64,000 nucleotides of DNA from Holophagae bacterium (GTDB taxonomy: Bacteria; Acidobacteriota; Holophagae; Acanthopleuribacterales; Acanthopleuribacteraceae). A program made the translations under genes and the position numbers. The stretch spans positions 186,001 to 250,000 of the forward strand of contig JAUIFE010000011.1 of the NCBI GenBank assembly GCA_030429565.1, read 5' to 3'. The stretch's first letter is position 1; every line of letters starts with the position of its first letter. The notes below the pieces were generated by a model. It ran no database searches. It saw nothing but the letters and a program-made list of their open reading frames with translations, and was not told the DNA's origin. Of the stretch, positions 34,721 through 44,033 are shown piece after piece.

Positions 34721-37700
34721 ATGAACTGTCTCTATCGCTTCTCCCTGCTTTTGCTCGGTCTATGGCTGAGCTGTGTCTCTTCGTTTGCCACCCCGCCCGA
34801 TACCTTGCGTTTCCGCAATTACGGGCTCGATTCCGGCATTGCCGGCAGCATGGTTTATGACATTTTCTGCGACCAGAAGGGCTTCATTTGGATTGGCTCC
34901 GAAGATGGGCTAACCCTTTTCGACGGCAGTCATATGACGGTGTTTCGCGGTGATCCCGATAATCCCGAAGCGCTTTTTAGCAGTTGGATTCGCGATATTA
35001 CCCAGGACAAACATGGTGACTTGTGGATCGCGACCCGTGGCGGCGGTTTGGCCAAAATGGACTACCAAACGCAGCGCTTTTGCAACTATCGGCACGATGC
35101 TGCGCGAAGCGAGAGCCTTGCCCACGACGATTTATACAAACTGGCGATGAGTCACGATGGACGGGTTTGGGTGGCTTCGTTTCGCGGCGGATTGGATCGG
35201 ATGGACCCTGAGACGGAGCGCTTCGAACACATCGATCTGGCCGGGTTATTTCCCGGTTTGCAGAACCCGGTCAGCGTCGTCTCGGTGTTTGAAGACAGCC
35301 GCGGTTATCTCTATATCGGCTCATATCGGGACGGGCTGTTGCGGTGGCATCCCGACACTCAAGAAACGTATCGCTTTCCCCAGGTCGACCAAGAAAATGG
35401 GGCCGGTATTGCCAAGCCAATTCTGGCATTATACGAAGACCGTCAGGGCATGATTTGGGTGGGCAGCAACGGCGAAGGTTTGTTCCTTGTCGACCCAGAC
35501 ACGACGTATGTGACGCCGATGTCGGGTGAACATGGGCTCTTGCCGGCCGGCAAGCCTTACGAGGTTCAACAGGATCGGGAAGGCGACTATTGGATTGCCG
35601 ATTACGCCAATGGGTTGTTTTTTCTTGACCTAGAAAACGGGGAGCGCAAGCACTACCAACACATCGAAGGAAAGCCGTTTTCTCTGGATTATCATGATTT
35701 TTTGGCGCTGGCCCTCGATCAGGACGGCGGCGTGTGGACAGGTTCGATGGGGGGTGGTGTTCATTACGTCGACCCGGATCAAGCCGCTATTGAAAATTAT
35801 TATGTCAGTGGTGAAGAACAGTCGGATGTTATCGCCAACGCCGCCGCCGTCGATGAATCAGGACGGCTCTGGATCGGTGGTATGGGAACGGGAATTTATG
35901 TGACGGGTCTTGACACGATTCAGTTCCGACCGTACGACGAAGAAGAAGGTTTACCGCCGCTGGTTTCTCCAGTTGTCAAAACGCTTGCCGCCCTGCCGGG
36001 CAACAAACTCGCAGTTGGTTATTATGGCCAAGGTTTGCAAATTATCGATTTAGCGACCGGCTCGTCGCAACACATGCCGGGTGACCCTGGTAACCCAGAC
36101 ACGCTCCCTATGACGCGCATTGGGGCACTCGTTGCCGATGGATCCAACGGCCTTTGGGTTGGCGGCTACCCGGGTGGTTTGCATTACCTGCATTTGGATA
36201 GCGGCAAAGTGACACACTATGTGGACGGTGAGATTGCTGAGAAATTAATCCGAACAAATATCACCCGTATGCGACGTGGCCCAGACGGCTCGCTGTGGAT
36301 GGGCAGTGTCGGCGCCGGCTTCTTTCGTTTCAATCCGAGCGATGGCACCTGGGGCCGCTGGGATCGAAAAAGTGTCGGCGCGGAAATTATGCCGGGTAAT
36401 GATGTGCTCGATGTGTATCCCGACTCAGACGGCAATGTGTGGGTTGTGGGTAAAGCCCTTCATCTTACGCGCTTGCATGTCGCGTCTGGGATGTTTCGCG
36501 TTTGGGGTTACGATGACGGCTTTCTCAATGACACCTACACAAATTTGTTCCAGGGACACGATGGTTTGTTGTGGTTGACCGGCATTAATAGCTTGGCCGT
36601 GTTCAATCCACAATCTCATGACGTGAAGAGTTACCATAAAAATGACTGCTTTGAATGGGCGGCTGTGACCGAACAGGGCGGATTGGTCACGCCCGATGGT
36701 TTCATTACCATCGTTGCCAATAACGATGTGATGCGTTTTCAATCTTTTGACCGCGTGGACAAGCCGGTTCAACCCAAGGCCTACATACACGACATTCGTT
36801 TGGGCGGGCGTTCTTTGTCGCGGAGTAAGAAAAAAAAGGGGCCTCAGCCCATTTCCCTGCAGGCGCCGATTGATCGCGTTCCGGCCTCGGTTACCGATCT
36901 GACCTTAACCCATGAACAACGCATGGTCGTTTTTCAATTCAGTGCGCCCCATTATCAGAACCCAGACAGGTTGCATTATCGTTATCGGTTGGTTGGTTTT
37001 GACGATCAGTGGTTTGATACCGATCCCGGCAATCCCCAGGCGGTTTTTACCCAACTCGATGCCGGCGATTATCGTTTAGAAATTCAGGCGACAAGTCAGC
37101 CAGGTGTATGGGGCGAGCAAACCCAATCGCTGGCGTTAACGGTATTGCCGCCGCTCTGGCTGACCTGGTGGGCGAAAACAGGTTACGTGCTGATTGTGCT
37201 GGCTTTGGTGGCCATTTACCTACACCAGCAGCAAACGAAGCTGGAAGGGCAGCGGCGCCTCGCGCAGCAGGAAAAAGAGATTGCCCGTCAAGCTAATCTC
37301 AACGCCGAGAAAGACCGCGCCTTGGCTTCAGAAGCGCAAAAAGTCGCGGCCCGCTTGGGTCAGCTCGACAAGCTGAAGGACGAATTCCTCGCCAACACCT
37401 CGCACGAATTGCGCACACCGCTGCAAGGGATTATCGGGATGGCCGAAGCGCTGGCAAGTGGTGGCGCCGGACCGGCCAATCCACGGCTTGCCGTTTCGCT
37501 CAACATCCTGATTGGCGAAGGGCGCCGTTTGGCGCACTTGGTCAACGACCTGCTCGACTTTTCGCAGTTGCGTCATGAAAAGCTGGTGTTGGACATCAAA
37601 GCCGTTGATCTGCGCGCCGCCGCCGATTTGGTGGTTTCGCTGACGCTGCCGCGTCTGCGTTCCGAAGAGGTGGTCTTGCGCAACCAAATCCCGGCCGATC

Positions 37701-39961
37701 TGCCGCCCGCCGCCGCCGACGAAAACCGCCTGCAACAAATCATTCACAATCTGGTTGGCAACGCGGTGAAGTTCACTGAACAGGGTACCATCGTCATCGA
37801 CGCCGTTGTCGTCGACGGTTTTATTGCCGTTTCCGTGCGCGATACCGGTATCGGGATTGCTCAAGACAAGCTGAGCACGATTTTTAATCACTTCGAACAA
37901 GCCGACGGTTCGGCCGCGCGGTCCCACGGTGGTACCGGCCTCGGCCTCAGCATTTCCAAAGCCTTGGTCGGCCAACACGGCGGCACTCTCAACGTACAGT
38001 CCGAACTTGGCCAGGGTTCCGTGTTTACCTTTACTTTGCCGCTCGCCGACGCCGATCAGCAATGTCGCCACGTTCCGTCGCTGACGCCGCCGTCGGAAAC
38101 GCTGCCGACGTACTTAATGGACACCGATGTAGTGCTGGAGGTTCCCGAGGACAGTCTGCACGTCTTGGTGGTTGACGATGAGCCGATTAACCGCCACGTG
38201 TTGCGCCATCACCTCGAGAGTCAGGGTTACCGCGTTAGCACCGTTAGCGACGGTTACCAAGCGCTGGCCGCCATGAAAGACAACGTTGATATGATGTTGC
38301 TTGATGTGATGATGCCGGGTTTGACCGGATACGAAGTCGCGCAACTGGTGCGTGAGGAACACAAGTTACAGGATTTTCCGATCATTTTTCTGACCGCCAA
38401 AACCGGGCTGGCCGATCTGATGGCGGCTTTCCAATACGGCGGCAACGATTTCCTCAGTAAACCGGTCGCCAAAGAAGAATTGCTGACCCGCATGCGTACT
38501 CAGCACCAATTGCTCGACCTGCACCGCAACCTCGAAGACAAGGTCAAACGGCGCACGAACCAGTTGGCCGAACGGACACGTGAAGTGGAAAACCAGCACC
38601 AAGAGTTGCAGTACCTGTACCGCATTGTTCGAACGCTGAACGGCTTGGCGCGCCTCGATGAGATCTTCGAAGCGCTGTTGCACCACGGTGTGCAGTTGTT
38701 CGATTCGGCCGACCGCGCCGCTTTGATTGTGCGCGACGGTCGCAGCTTCCGCTTTGCCGCCTTGGTGGGTCACGACCCACAAGAAGCGGAAGCCTTGGCG
38801 GCGGTTCGCCTCGACTGGGAACAGTTGGTGCGTCGTTACCTACAGTCGGGCAGCGAAATGGGCGACGGTATCTTCCGACTCGACAATTCAGCAACGCTTG
38901 AACCTTTGCGCGGCTTGAGCCTGGCGCAATCGTCGCAATCACTTGTGGTATTGGCGTTGAAGGTCGAGGCCGGCATTGAGGGTTTCTTGGTGTTCTCCAA
39001 CATCCAACAACGCGACGCCTTCAGTGACGTCGAGGTGCAGCGATTGGCGCGCTTCCGCGAGCATGCCACTGCCGCAATGACGCGGGCGCGCTTGGTGAAT
39101 GCGATTGAAAAACAAAAAGAAGAGATTCTGCGCAACCAAGAAACCATTTTGCGCCAGGAGAAGTTGGCTTCGTTGGGAACCATGACCGCCGGTATTGCTC
39201 ATGAGATCAACAACCCCAACAACTTCATTGCCGGCGGCAGTCAGAGTTTGGGCGATGAAATCAACGGTTTCCGCGACTTCTTGCGCGCCTTGTTGGGCGA
39301 TGAACCGGATCCCGAAATCACCGAAGCCTTCGATCAGCGTTTCAACGGCTTTGAACAACAACTTTCACTCATTCGCCTTGGTTCGCAACGCATTGGCAAA
39401 ATTGTGAGTGACCTGATGCGCTTGACGCAACTGGATGCGCGCGCCGCCGACGGCGTCAACCTCTACGATTGTGTCTTGCATGCGCGCCGGGCGGTCGCGC
39501 CGCTTTACCCCGAGGCGACGTTTGAGATCGATATCGAACCGGACCTGACGCTGCATGGCCGCGCCGAGGCCTTTGACCATGTGTTCCGCCATCTGCTCAG
39601 CAACGCCGGGGCGGCGATCAAAAAGGCGGGCCACGGTGAAGGGCGCGTGGTGGTCAAAGCGGTGGCGCGCGATCGACGCATCTTGGCCACCGTCGAAGAC
39701 AACGGTTGCGGCATTGAGCCGGCGGTACGCGGCAAGCTATTTGACGCGTTTTACACGACCGGCGAAATCGGTGCGGCGACCGGCTTGGGTTTGTTCACCT
39801 CTCACCAAATCATTAAGGACTGCGGTGGGGAGATCAGTGTGACGTCACAGCTCGGTGTCGGTACCACCTTCAGCTTGGCGTTTCCCAACAGCGCCGGCGT
39901 CGAAAGCGATTTCTCGACAGTTGGTTTTGAAACGGTAACCTCGGGTGAATTCAAGGGTTAG
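34721..39961 (+). CDS. Giant hybrid sensor: beta-propeller, two histidine kinase cores, receiver and GAF
   Basis: 1746 residues from the ATG at 34721, which directly starts a signal peptide (MNCLYRFSLLLLGLWLSCVS). Order: two-component-regulator propeller repeats (about 30-680; GFIWIGSEDGLTLF, GDLWIATRGGGLAKMD and similar), a Y_Y_Y domain (about 730-800), one TM (WWAKTGYVLIVLALVAIYLH) and a coiled coil. Kinase core 1 follows, with His895 in SHELRTPLQGIIG, N box and NHFEQADGSAARSHGGTGLG. Then come a receiver (DDEPINRH; Asp1195 in MMLLDVMMPG), a coiled coil and a GAF-like domain (about 1300-1440). Kinase core 2 has His1494 in GIAHEINNPNNF and a terminal ATPase (DNGCGIEP, GAATGLGLFTSHQI). The periplasmic propeller resembles that of carbohydrate-sensing hybrid systems. 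Located next to the chitinase gene. Confidence 0.9.
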   Translation: MNCLYRFSLLLLGLWLSCVSSFATPPDTLRFRNYGLDSGIAGSMVYDIFCDQKGFIWIGSEDGLTLFDGSHMTVFRGDPDNPEALFSSWIRDITQDKHGDLWIATRGGGLAKMDYQTQRFCNYRHDAARSESLAHDDLYKLAMSHDGRVWVASFRGGLDRMDPETERFEHIDLAGLFPGLQNPVSVVSVFEDSRGYLYIGSYRDGLLRWHPDTQETYRFPQVDQENGAGIAKPILALYEDRQGMIWVGSNGEGLFLVDPDTTYVTPMSGEHGLLPAGKPYEVQQDREGDYWIADYANGLFFLDLENGERKHYQHIEGKPFSLDYHDFLALALDQDGGVWTGSMGGGVHYVDPDQAAIENYYVSGEEQSDVIANAAAVDESGRLWIGGMGTGIYVTGLDTIQFRPYDEEEGLPPLVSPVVKTLAALPGNKLAVGYYGQGLQIIDLATGSSQHMPGDPGNPDTLPMTRIGALVADGSNGLWVGGYPGGLHYLHLDSGKVTHYVDGEIAEKLIRTNITRMRRGPDGSLWMGSVGAGFFRFNPSDGTWGRWDRKSVGAEIMPGNDVLDVYPDSDGNVWVVGKALHLTRLHVASGMFRVWGYDDGFLNDTYTNLFQGHDGLLWLTGINSLAVFNPQSHDVKSYHKNDCFEWAAVTEQGGLVTPDGFITIVANNDVMRFQSFDRVDKPVQPKAYIHDIRLGGRSLSRSKKKKGPQPISLQAPIDRVPASVTDLTLTHEQRMVVFQFSAPHYQNPDRLHYRYRLVGFDDQWFDTDPGNPQAVFTQLDAGDYRLEIQATSQPGVWGEQTQSLALTVLPPLWLTWWAKTGYVLIVLALVAIYLHQQQTKLEGQRRLAQQEKEIARQANLNAEKDRALASEAQKVAARLGQLDKLKDEFLANTSHELRTPLQGIIGMAEALASGGAGPANPRLAVSLNILIGEGRRLAHLVNDLLDFSQLRHEKLVLDIKAVDLRAAADLVVSLTLPRLRSEEVVLRNQIPADLPPAAADENRLQQIIHNLVGNAVKFTEQGTIVIDAVVVDGFIAVSVRDTGIGIAQDKLSTIFNHFEQADGSAARSHGGTGLGLSISKALVGQHGGTLNVQSELGQGSVFTFTLPLADADQQCRHVPSLTPPSETLPTYLMDTDVVLEVPEDSLHVLVVDDEPINRHVLRHHLESQGYRVSTVSDGYQALAAMKDNVDMMLLDVMMPGLTGYEVAQLVREEHKLQDFPIIFLTAKTGLADLMAAFQYGGNDFLSKPVAKEELLTRMRTQHQLLDLHRNLEDKVKRRTNQLAERTREVENQHQELQYLYRIVRTLNGLARLDEIFEALLHHGVQLFDSADRAALIVRDGRSFRFAALVGHDPQEAEALAAVRLDWEQLVRRYLQSGSEMGDGIFRLDNSATLEPLRGLSLAQSSQSLVVLALKVEAGIEGFLVFSNIQQRDAFSDVEVQRLARFREHATAAMTRARLVNAIEKQKEEILRNQETILRQEKLASLGTMTAGIAHEINNPNNFIAGGSQSLGDEINGFRDFLRALLGDEPDPEITEAFDQRFNGFEQQLSLIRLGSQRIGKIVSDLMRLTQLDARAADGVNLYDCVLHARRAVAPLYPEATFEIDIEPDLTLHGRAEAFDHVFRHLLSNAGAAIKKAGHGEGRVVVKAVARDRRILATVEDNGCGIEPAVRGKLFDAFYTTGEIGAATGLGLFTSHQIIKDCGGEISVTSQLGVGTTFSLAFPNSAGVESDFSTVGFETVTSGEFKG

Positions 39962-40047
39962 CGCGCGCCAAAAAAATAAATGAAAAAAGTGTCACCGGTT
40001 TTAGCAGCAAACAGCGCTTTAACTAACAGAGGCTCAGTTGATGTCAA

Positions 40048-40103
40048 CCTGCCGTTCGCTTGTCGGCGGCAGGGTCTCGCAGGCTTCTTATAGCGAGACT
40101 TTT
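40048..40103 (+). promoter_or_regulatory. Two abutting hairpins in the leader of the next gene
   Basis: CCTGCCG/CGGCAGG (40048-40054 with 40067-40073) is immediately followed by GTCTCGC/GCGAGAC (40074-40080 with 40093-40099) and then TTTT (40100-40103). It could be the terminator of the kinase gene, an attenuator, or part of a longer structured leader; a GCACC/GGTGC pairing follows further down. No known riboswitch recognised. The rest of the 302-bp gap (39962-40263) shows nothing else. Confidence 0.45.
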
Positions 40104-40263
40104 AGACGCACCAGGGGAATGCCCGTACGGCCGAATCTCGACCCGGTGCAATGTGGCGCTGTGCCTCCAGATAAAACGCAACAACCATTTACAAGTCATA
40201 TCGGCCGCCGCGTTGCGGTGCGTGACGATCTGTGTTCGCAGGTGCGATGATTGGAGGATGTCC

Positions 40264-40887
40264 GTGAGATTTATTTTGGCAATTTTTATTGGTGGCGGCT
40301 TTTTGTGCTACATGGGTTATCAAGAAGTTGTTTTGCGGGGCGTTGCAAAAGCTGAACCGCAAGCCCTAACCGTACAACAACTCATCAACGATGGCATTGG
40401 TGAAAATGCCAATGTGAAATTGGAAGAATTTATTGTATGTGAATGGGCCTATATTTATAAAGGTGACGCCGGCGATATGGATACGGTTTGGGTGCCACTG
40501 ATCCCGGTTAATGGTGCGTATCACCAAAAATTGATGGCGGCTTTTGACGAGAACGGCAACCAAATCGGCGATGTGCCACCGCTTGAGAATGTGCGGGTGG
40601 TTTTGAAGAGTAGTGATATTGGCAACGAAACCGAATTGGGCCAATTGCAAGAGGCCCACACGATTACGGGCATGGTGATCAATGAAGTTGAATCAATGAG
40701 CGGTGAAGAGCTGGATTTGCTGCGCGAAAGTTATCCCCGTACCAATGCTTCCCAAATCCAATTGGTGGAACACAACCGTAAACCCAAGGGTTGGGGCGCT
40801 GTGTTGGGTTTCTTCGGCGGTGGTGGCGCGTTGATCGCGTTTGGCGGTTTCTTAACTTTGTCGAGTCTGCGCAGCGAAGACGATTAA
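40264..40887 (+). CDS. Unknown two-TM membrane protein
   Basis: 207 residues from GTG at 40264: GGAGG at 40253-40257 sits six bases before this GTG but touches the ATG at 40258, so the GTG is favoured. An N-terminal hydrophobic helix (FILAIFIGGGFLCYMGYQ) and a C-terminal one (WGAVLGFFGGGGALIAFGGF) enclose a soluble domain of about 150 residues with LTVQQLINDGIGENANVKLE, TVWVPLIPV, ENVRVVLKSSDIG and AHTITGMVINEVESM. The domain pattern resembles an oligosaccharide-binding-like or GIDE-like fold between two helices, but I recognise no family. It is a single gene with a structured leader and its own terminator. Confidence 0.75.
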   Translation: MRFILAIFIGGGFLCYMGYQEVVLRGVAKAEPQALTVQQLINDGIGENANVKLEEFIVCEWAYIYKGDAGDMDTVWVPLIPVNGAYHQKLMAAFDENGNQIGDVPPLENVRVVLKSSDIGNETELGQLQEAHTITGMVINEVESMSGEELDLLRESYPRTNASQIQLVEHNRKPKGWGAVLGFFGGGGALIAFGGFLTLSSLRSEDD

Positions 40888-40930
40888 GTCCCGTGACCGC
40901 AAGGTCGTGAGTTCAAGTTGGTTTACATGA

Positions 40931-40967
40931 AAAAAGGCAGGGTCGGGTGACCCTGCCTTTCCCTTTT
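40931..40967 (+). terminator. Rho-independent terminator
   Basis: AAAGGCAGGGTC (40933-40944) pairs with GACCCTGCCTTT (40949-40960) around GGGT and runs into CCCTTTT. Confidence 0.88.
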
Positions 40968-41169
40968 ACCTAAATTGAGCGATTCTTGGCGGCGCCCGCG
41001 CATAATCTATTGGGCGACAACGTACTGTGAAAATGCTCGCCGTACTTTACAAGTACGCGCCGTGCGCGACCCCGGTCCGCTTTTTCCAACACGTTTCGCA
41101 CCAACATCTTGCGCGATTGCATCCACCCGAATCGCACTCTTTAGGTTTTAGGGTGTCGCTCTCATGCGA

Positions 41170-42885
41170 TTACGGGGTGTCAAGGCACAGTGTGTAACTC
41201 CCGCTACCGGAGTAGGATTCAACCTTCCAGTAGTAGTAACCGGCTGAGCCGTTGTAGCTAATGCTTTCGTTGGAGCTGGGTGACGTCGACGAGGCCACGC
41301 GTTGCCAGCTACCGTTCCACTTATACAGGTACAGATCGAAATCCGTACCGTTGGGGCCGACCAAGGTGCCGCGATGAGGACCGCTGCCGGCATTGTAGTA
41401 AGTGCCGTTGGGTTGTGCGTCGCTGTCGTTGGCGCCGTTCAGGCTGCCGGTGTAGCTGGTGCCGGTGCAGTCGCCGCCGTCACCACCGTCGCCACCGTCG
41501 CCACCGTCGCCGCCGTCGCCGCCGTCTGTGCCGCCGATAGCGGCCAAAATGTTGATGCGTTTTTTACCGCTGTCACCGATTACACTGGCACCGGTGTTTT
41601 TGAACAGGTTAACCACGGCGCTTTTGTTGCCGGCGTAACCGTTGTTGAAATCGAGCAGTTGGGCGATCATGCCGGCCGCCGCGGGGCAGGCCGATGAGGT
41701 GCCGCCCAAAGGCGCGGTACCACCGCCACAGCGCGCGCACATAACTTCTTCGGAAGGTGCGTAGAGATCCAGCACGGATGAGGTGTTGGTGTAGCAGGTG
41801 CGCTCGTCGACGAGACGGTTGTTGTCGCTGCAGTAGGCCGGTGGGAAAGGTGAATAGCCGGCGTTGTTTTGGTCCCATACAGAGCCGACGGAAATAACGT
41901 TGGAAGAGCAACTGGGTGATGCGGTTGACGAGGTCCAGCCGTCGTTACCGGAAGCCGCGACGACGATGATACCGTTGCTGAGCGCATTGCCCGCGGCGGT
42001 GTGAACGACGCCGCTGTTGCAACTGCCGTTGTAGCGACCGCCGCCAAGTGACATGCTGATGACGCGAATCGGGGCGCCGCCGCCAACACCGTTGCGGTTG
42101 GTGACGCACCAGTTAATGGCGGCCGCGATGTTGGAATCGTAGGCGTTGGGGAACACGACCAGCGCATAAATGTCCGATTGGGTTGCGTAGCGGCGCACGA
42201 TCGAAGCGGTGCCGGTGCCGTGGTAGCAATCGTTCATGTTGCGCGAGTGAATGCTGTTGTTGTTGGATGAGAAGTTGTAGCCGCCTTTGACGACGCTGTT
42301 GGGCAAGCTGGTGCTGCCGCCCAGTTCGGGGTGGAGCAGGTCGTAGTTGCTGTCGATTACCGCGACACCGACGCCGGCACCGGTATAGCCGCTGTTGGCG
42401 ACTTGGGTTGAACCGGTTAGGTTACGGCCTTCAACCGTGAACATTTTGTTGAGGACGTCGAGCTCGACGGCGGCGACCTGTGGCATTTCGGCGAGGGTTT
42501 TGACGGTTTTGCGGGTGAGCGCGTAACCGGCGACGGCGTTTTGGTAGTCGAGCATTTGCACGACCTCAAACGGATCCTGGCCGTTCGTTTTGTTGAGGGT
42601 GGCCAAGCCGTTTTGACGCAGCGCGTCCATGAAGGCGATTTGCCCGGCCTGACAGGTTTCGGCAAGCTCTTCAGGCGATTGATCGGTGGTCGTAATTAAG
42701 CTGTTGCTTTTGAGTTGGACCACGACGCGAACGCCCGGGGTCGGGTCGGGATTGTCGTTTTTGTTGACCGCGATTCGGTCGAATTTATCAAAGATGCGTG
42801 GGTCGATCGTACCGGCGGCGGCCAGCCCGATGCTTGCAATTGTGAACAGTGATAGAAGCGTTAAGCGAGTTAAATATCGCAGCAT
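41170..42885 (-). CDS. Secreted subtilisin-like (S8) serine protease with C-terminal PPC-like domain
   Basis: 571 residues; CTGGAGGAGATTGCT precedes the ATG. Signal peptide MLRYLTRLTLLSLFTIASIG; pro-domain to about residue 155 (Inhibitor_I9-like, PQVAAVELDVLNKMF). Catalytic triad: Asp178 (VGVAVIDSNYD), His222 (YHGTGTASIV) and Ser397 (GGTSSACPAA), with the oxyanion region ASGNDG. A (GGD)6 linker at about 454-471 joins a C-terminal beta domain of the pre-peptidase type (DFDLYLYKWNGSWQRVASS; YYYWKVESYSGSGSYTL), usually removed or used for secretion or substrate binding. All catalytic residues are present. Single gene. Confidence 0.93.
   Translation of the reverse strand: MLRYLTRLTLLSLFTIASIGLAAAGTIDPRIFDKFDRIAVNKNDNPDPTPGVRVVVQLKSNSLITTTDQSPEELAETCQAGQIAFMDALRQNGLATLNKTNGQDPFEVVQMLDYQNAVAGYALTRKTVKTLAEMPQVAAVELDVLNKMFTVEGRNLTGSTQVANSGYTGAGVGVAVIDSNYDLLHPELGGSTSLPNSVVKGGYNFSSNNNSIHSRNMNDCYHGTGTASIVRRYATQSDIYALVVFPNAYDSNIAAAINWCVTNRNGVGGGAPIRVISMSLGGGRYNGSCNSGVVHTAAGNALSNGIIVVAASGNDGWTSSTASPSCSSNVISVGSVWDQNNAGYSPFPPAYCSDNNRLVDERTCYTNTSSVLDLYAPSEEVMCARCGGGTAPLGGTSSACPAAAGMIAQLLDFNNGYAGNKSAVVNLFKNTGASVIGDSGKKRINILAAIGGTDGGDGGDGGDGGDGGDGGDCTGTSYTGSLNGANDSDAQPNGTYYNAGSGPHRGTLVGPNGTDFDLYLYKWNGSWQRVASSTSPSSNESISYNGSAGYYYWKVESYSGSGSYTLCLDTP
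41471..41526. repeat. 9-bp tandem repeat coding a Gly-Gly-Asp linker
   Basis: About six copies of a 9-bp unit (plus strand GCC-ACC-GTC or GCC-GCC-GTC) inside the subtilase gene; on the coding strand it gives GGD repeats. Copy number change would alter linker length without frameshift. Confidence 0.85.
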
Positions 42886-44033
42886 AGCAATCTCCTCCAG
42901 ATTGGAAAGCTAAGCCCCGTGTTGTTATGAAATAAATCGACATAGAACCAACACGGTGGCAAAAGATGAATTGAAACCAAGGACGGGCCTTTCGCGGTGA
43001 AGGCGCCGCGCAATCCTTTGGATTGGGGTGTCTTCGCCGTTCAGAGGGAAAGGCCCGTGTTGACTGTAAAGCGTTTACAGTCAGGCAAGTGGCCCCTACC
43101 ACTTGCCTCGCGGTAAACGGGGAATGGACGGGTTGGGGGTCACGCTTTCGGTGCCGAACGCTGCTGCCGGTTTCAGAGGGATGGGCGCAGAGGCCGGCCG
43201 GCACGCTCGCGGCGCAGTGCCAACAGGGGCGTTGCTTCGATCGGCGCCGTCGCGGCATTCACCGCTGCAGGAGGCACGGTAAAAACCACCCGGGTGGGCC
43301 GAACAGGCCGCGGCCATGCTTCGGGGTCGACGGGGTGGCCGCGGTCGAGGCGGCCGAGTGTCAGGTCCGAAGGAAAGCGTGGGATGAATTGTGAGGGCTA
43401 ACTGTGGTGGCCGACGGTGGAAGCCGACCTTGGTGACGGGGCGCCGCGAAGTGCGAAAGGCGTCGATCGTCGTCTAGGGTGATGGTCACCCAATTGATGA
43501 AATCAGAGTATTGTCAATGGCTGTGAGGATGGGCGTCGGGCATCGTCTACCCGGAAAAGGACCAATGCGTTGAAGTGCTTGGGGTTCAGGTCGGTGCCGC
43601 TGCAATCGGCGAAGAACCAAACCATCGACGTTGGGGAAAACCCTCGTGTCGTTGCGATGTCCTGACAAACACAGCTTCCCTCTGAAAAAAGCGGCTCATC
43701 GGTCATCGTGATGAATGGTAAAAAAGCGTCGGCACATATCGCTGCCGTACTGAATGCCCTCAATCTACCCAAGCCCCAAAAGCGTGTCAACTATAAAAGT
43801 TTACCTATGTTTTAAACAATCTTTACAAAGTGGCGATTTAGCTGGGTTTTAGGCCTTATGGAAATGATGAATGTGAAGGTAAGGTGTTTCTTTTGCGTAG
43901 TTTAGTGTTCTGGCGAAAAAAAGGGCACCCTTGTAGGTGCCCCTGTTTGGAAGTGTTGAAATGTAAAATTCACCACATTTTACGCGGGTGACCGCCTTGT
44001 GCCGGCAGCCAACCTATGGGTGCCACGCGCGAT
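42886..44033. other. Long intergenic region, no convincing gene
   Basis: 1148 bp between two minus-strand protease genes. Up to about 43480 it is GC-rich with no coding character. A short minus-strand frame at 43503-43790 contains protein-like stretches (TSMVWFFADCSGTDLNPKHF) but lacks a ribosome site; it could be a gene remnant. From 43780 to 43910 it is AT-rich. A terminator for the next minus-strand gene closes it. Confidence 0.45.
43914..43942 (-). terminator. Terminator of the metzincin-LRR gene
   Basis: On the minus strand GGGCACC (from 43942) pairs with GGTGCCC (43923-43929), followed by seven T's (43916-43922). Confidence 0.88.

Noticed and set aside
36830..36837. Run of eight A's in the hybrid kinase gene as a possible frameshift site
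   Set aside because: The frame continues into clear Y_Y_Y and kinase domains, and no alternative product with meaning arises.
41471..41526. Repeat array considered as CRISPR
   Set aside because: Nine-base units without spacers inside a coding gene.
43503..43790. Short minus-strand frame with protein-like stretches
   Set aside because: No ribosome site and no recognisable domain; at best a remnant, so not listed as a gene.
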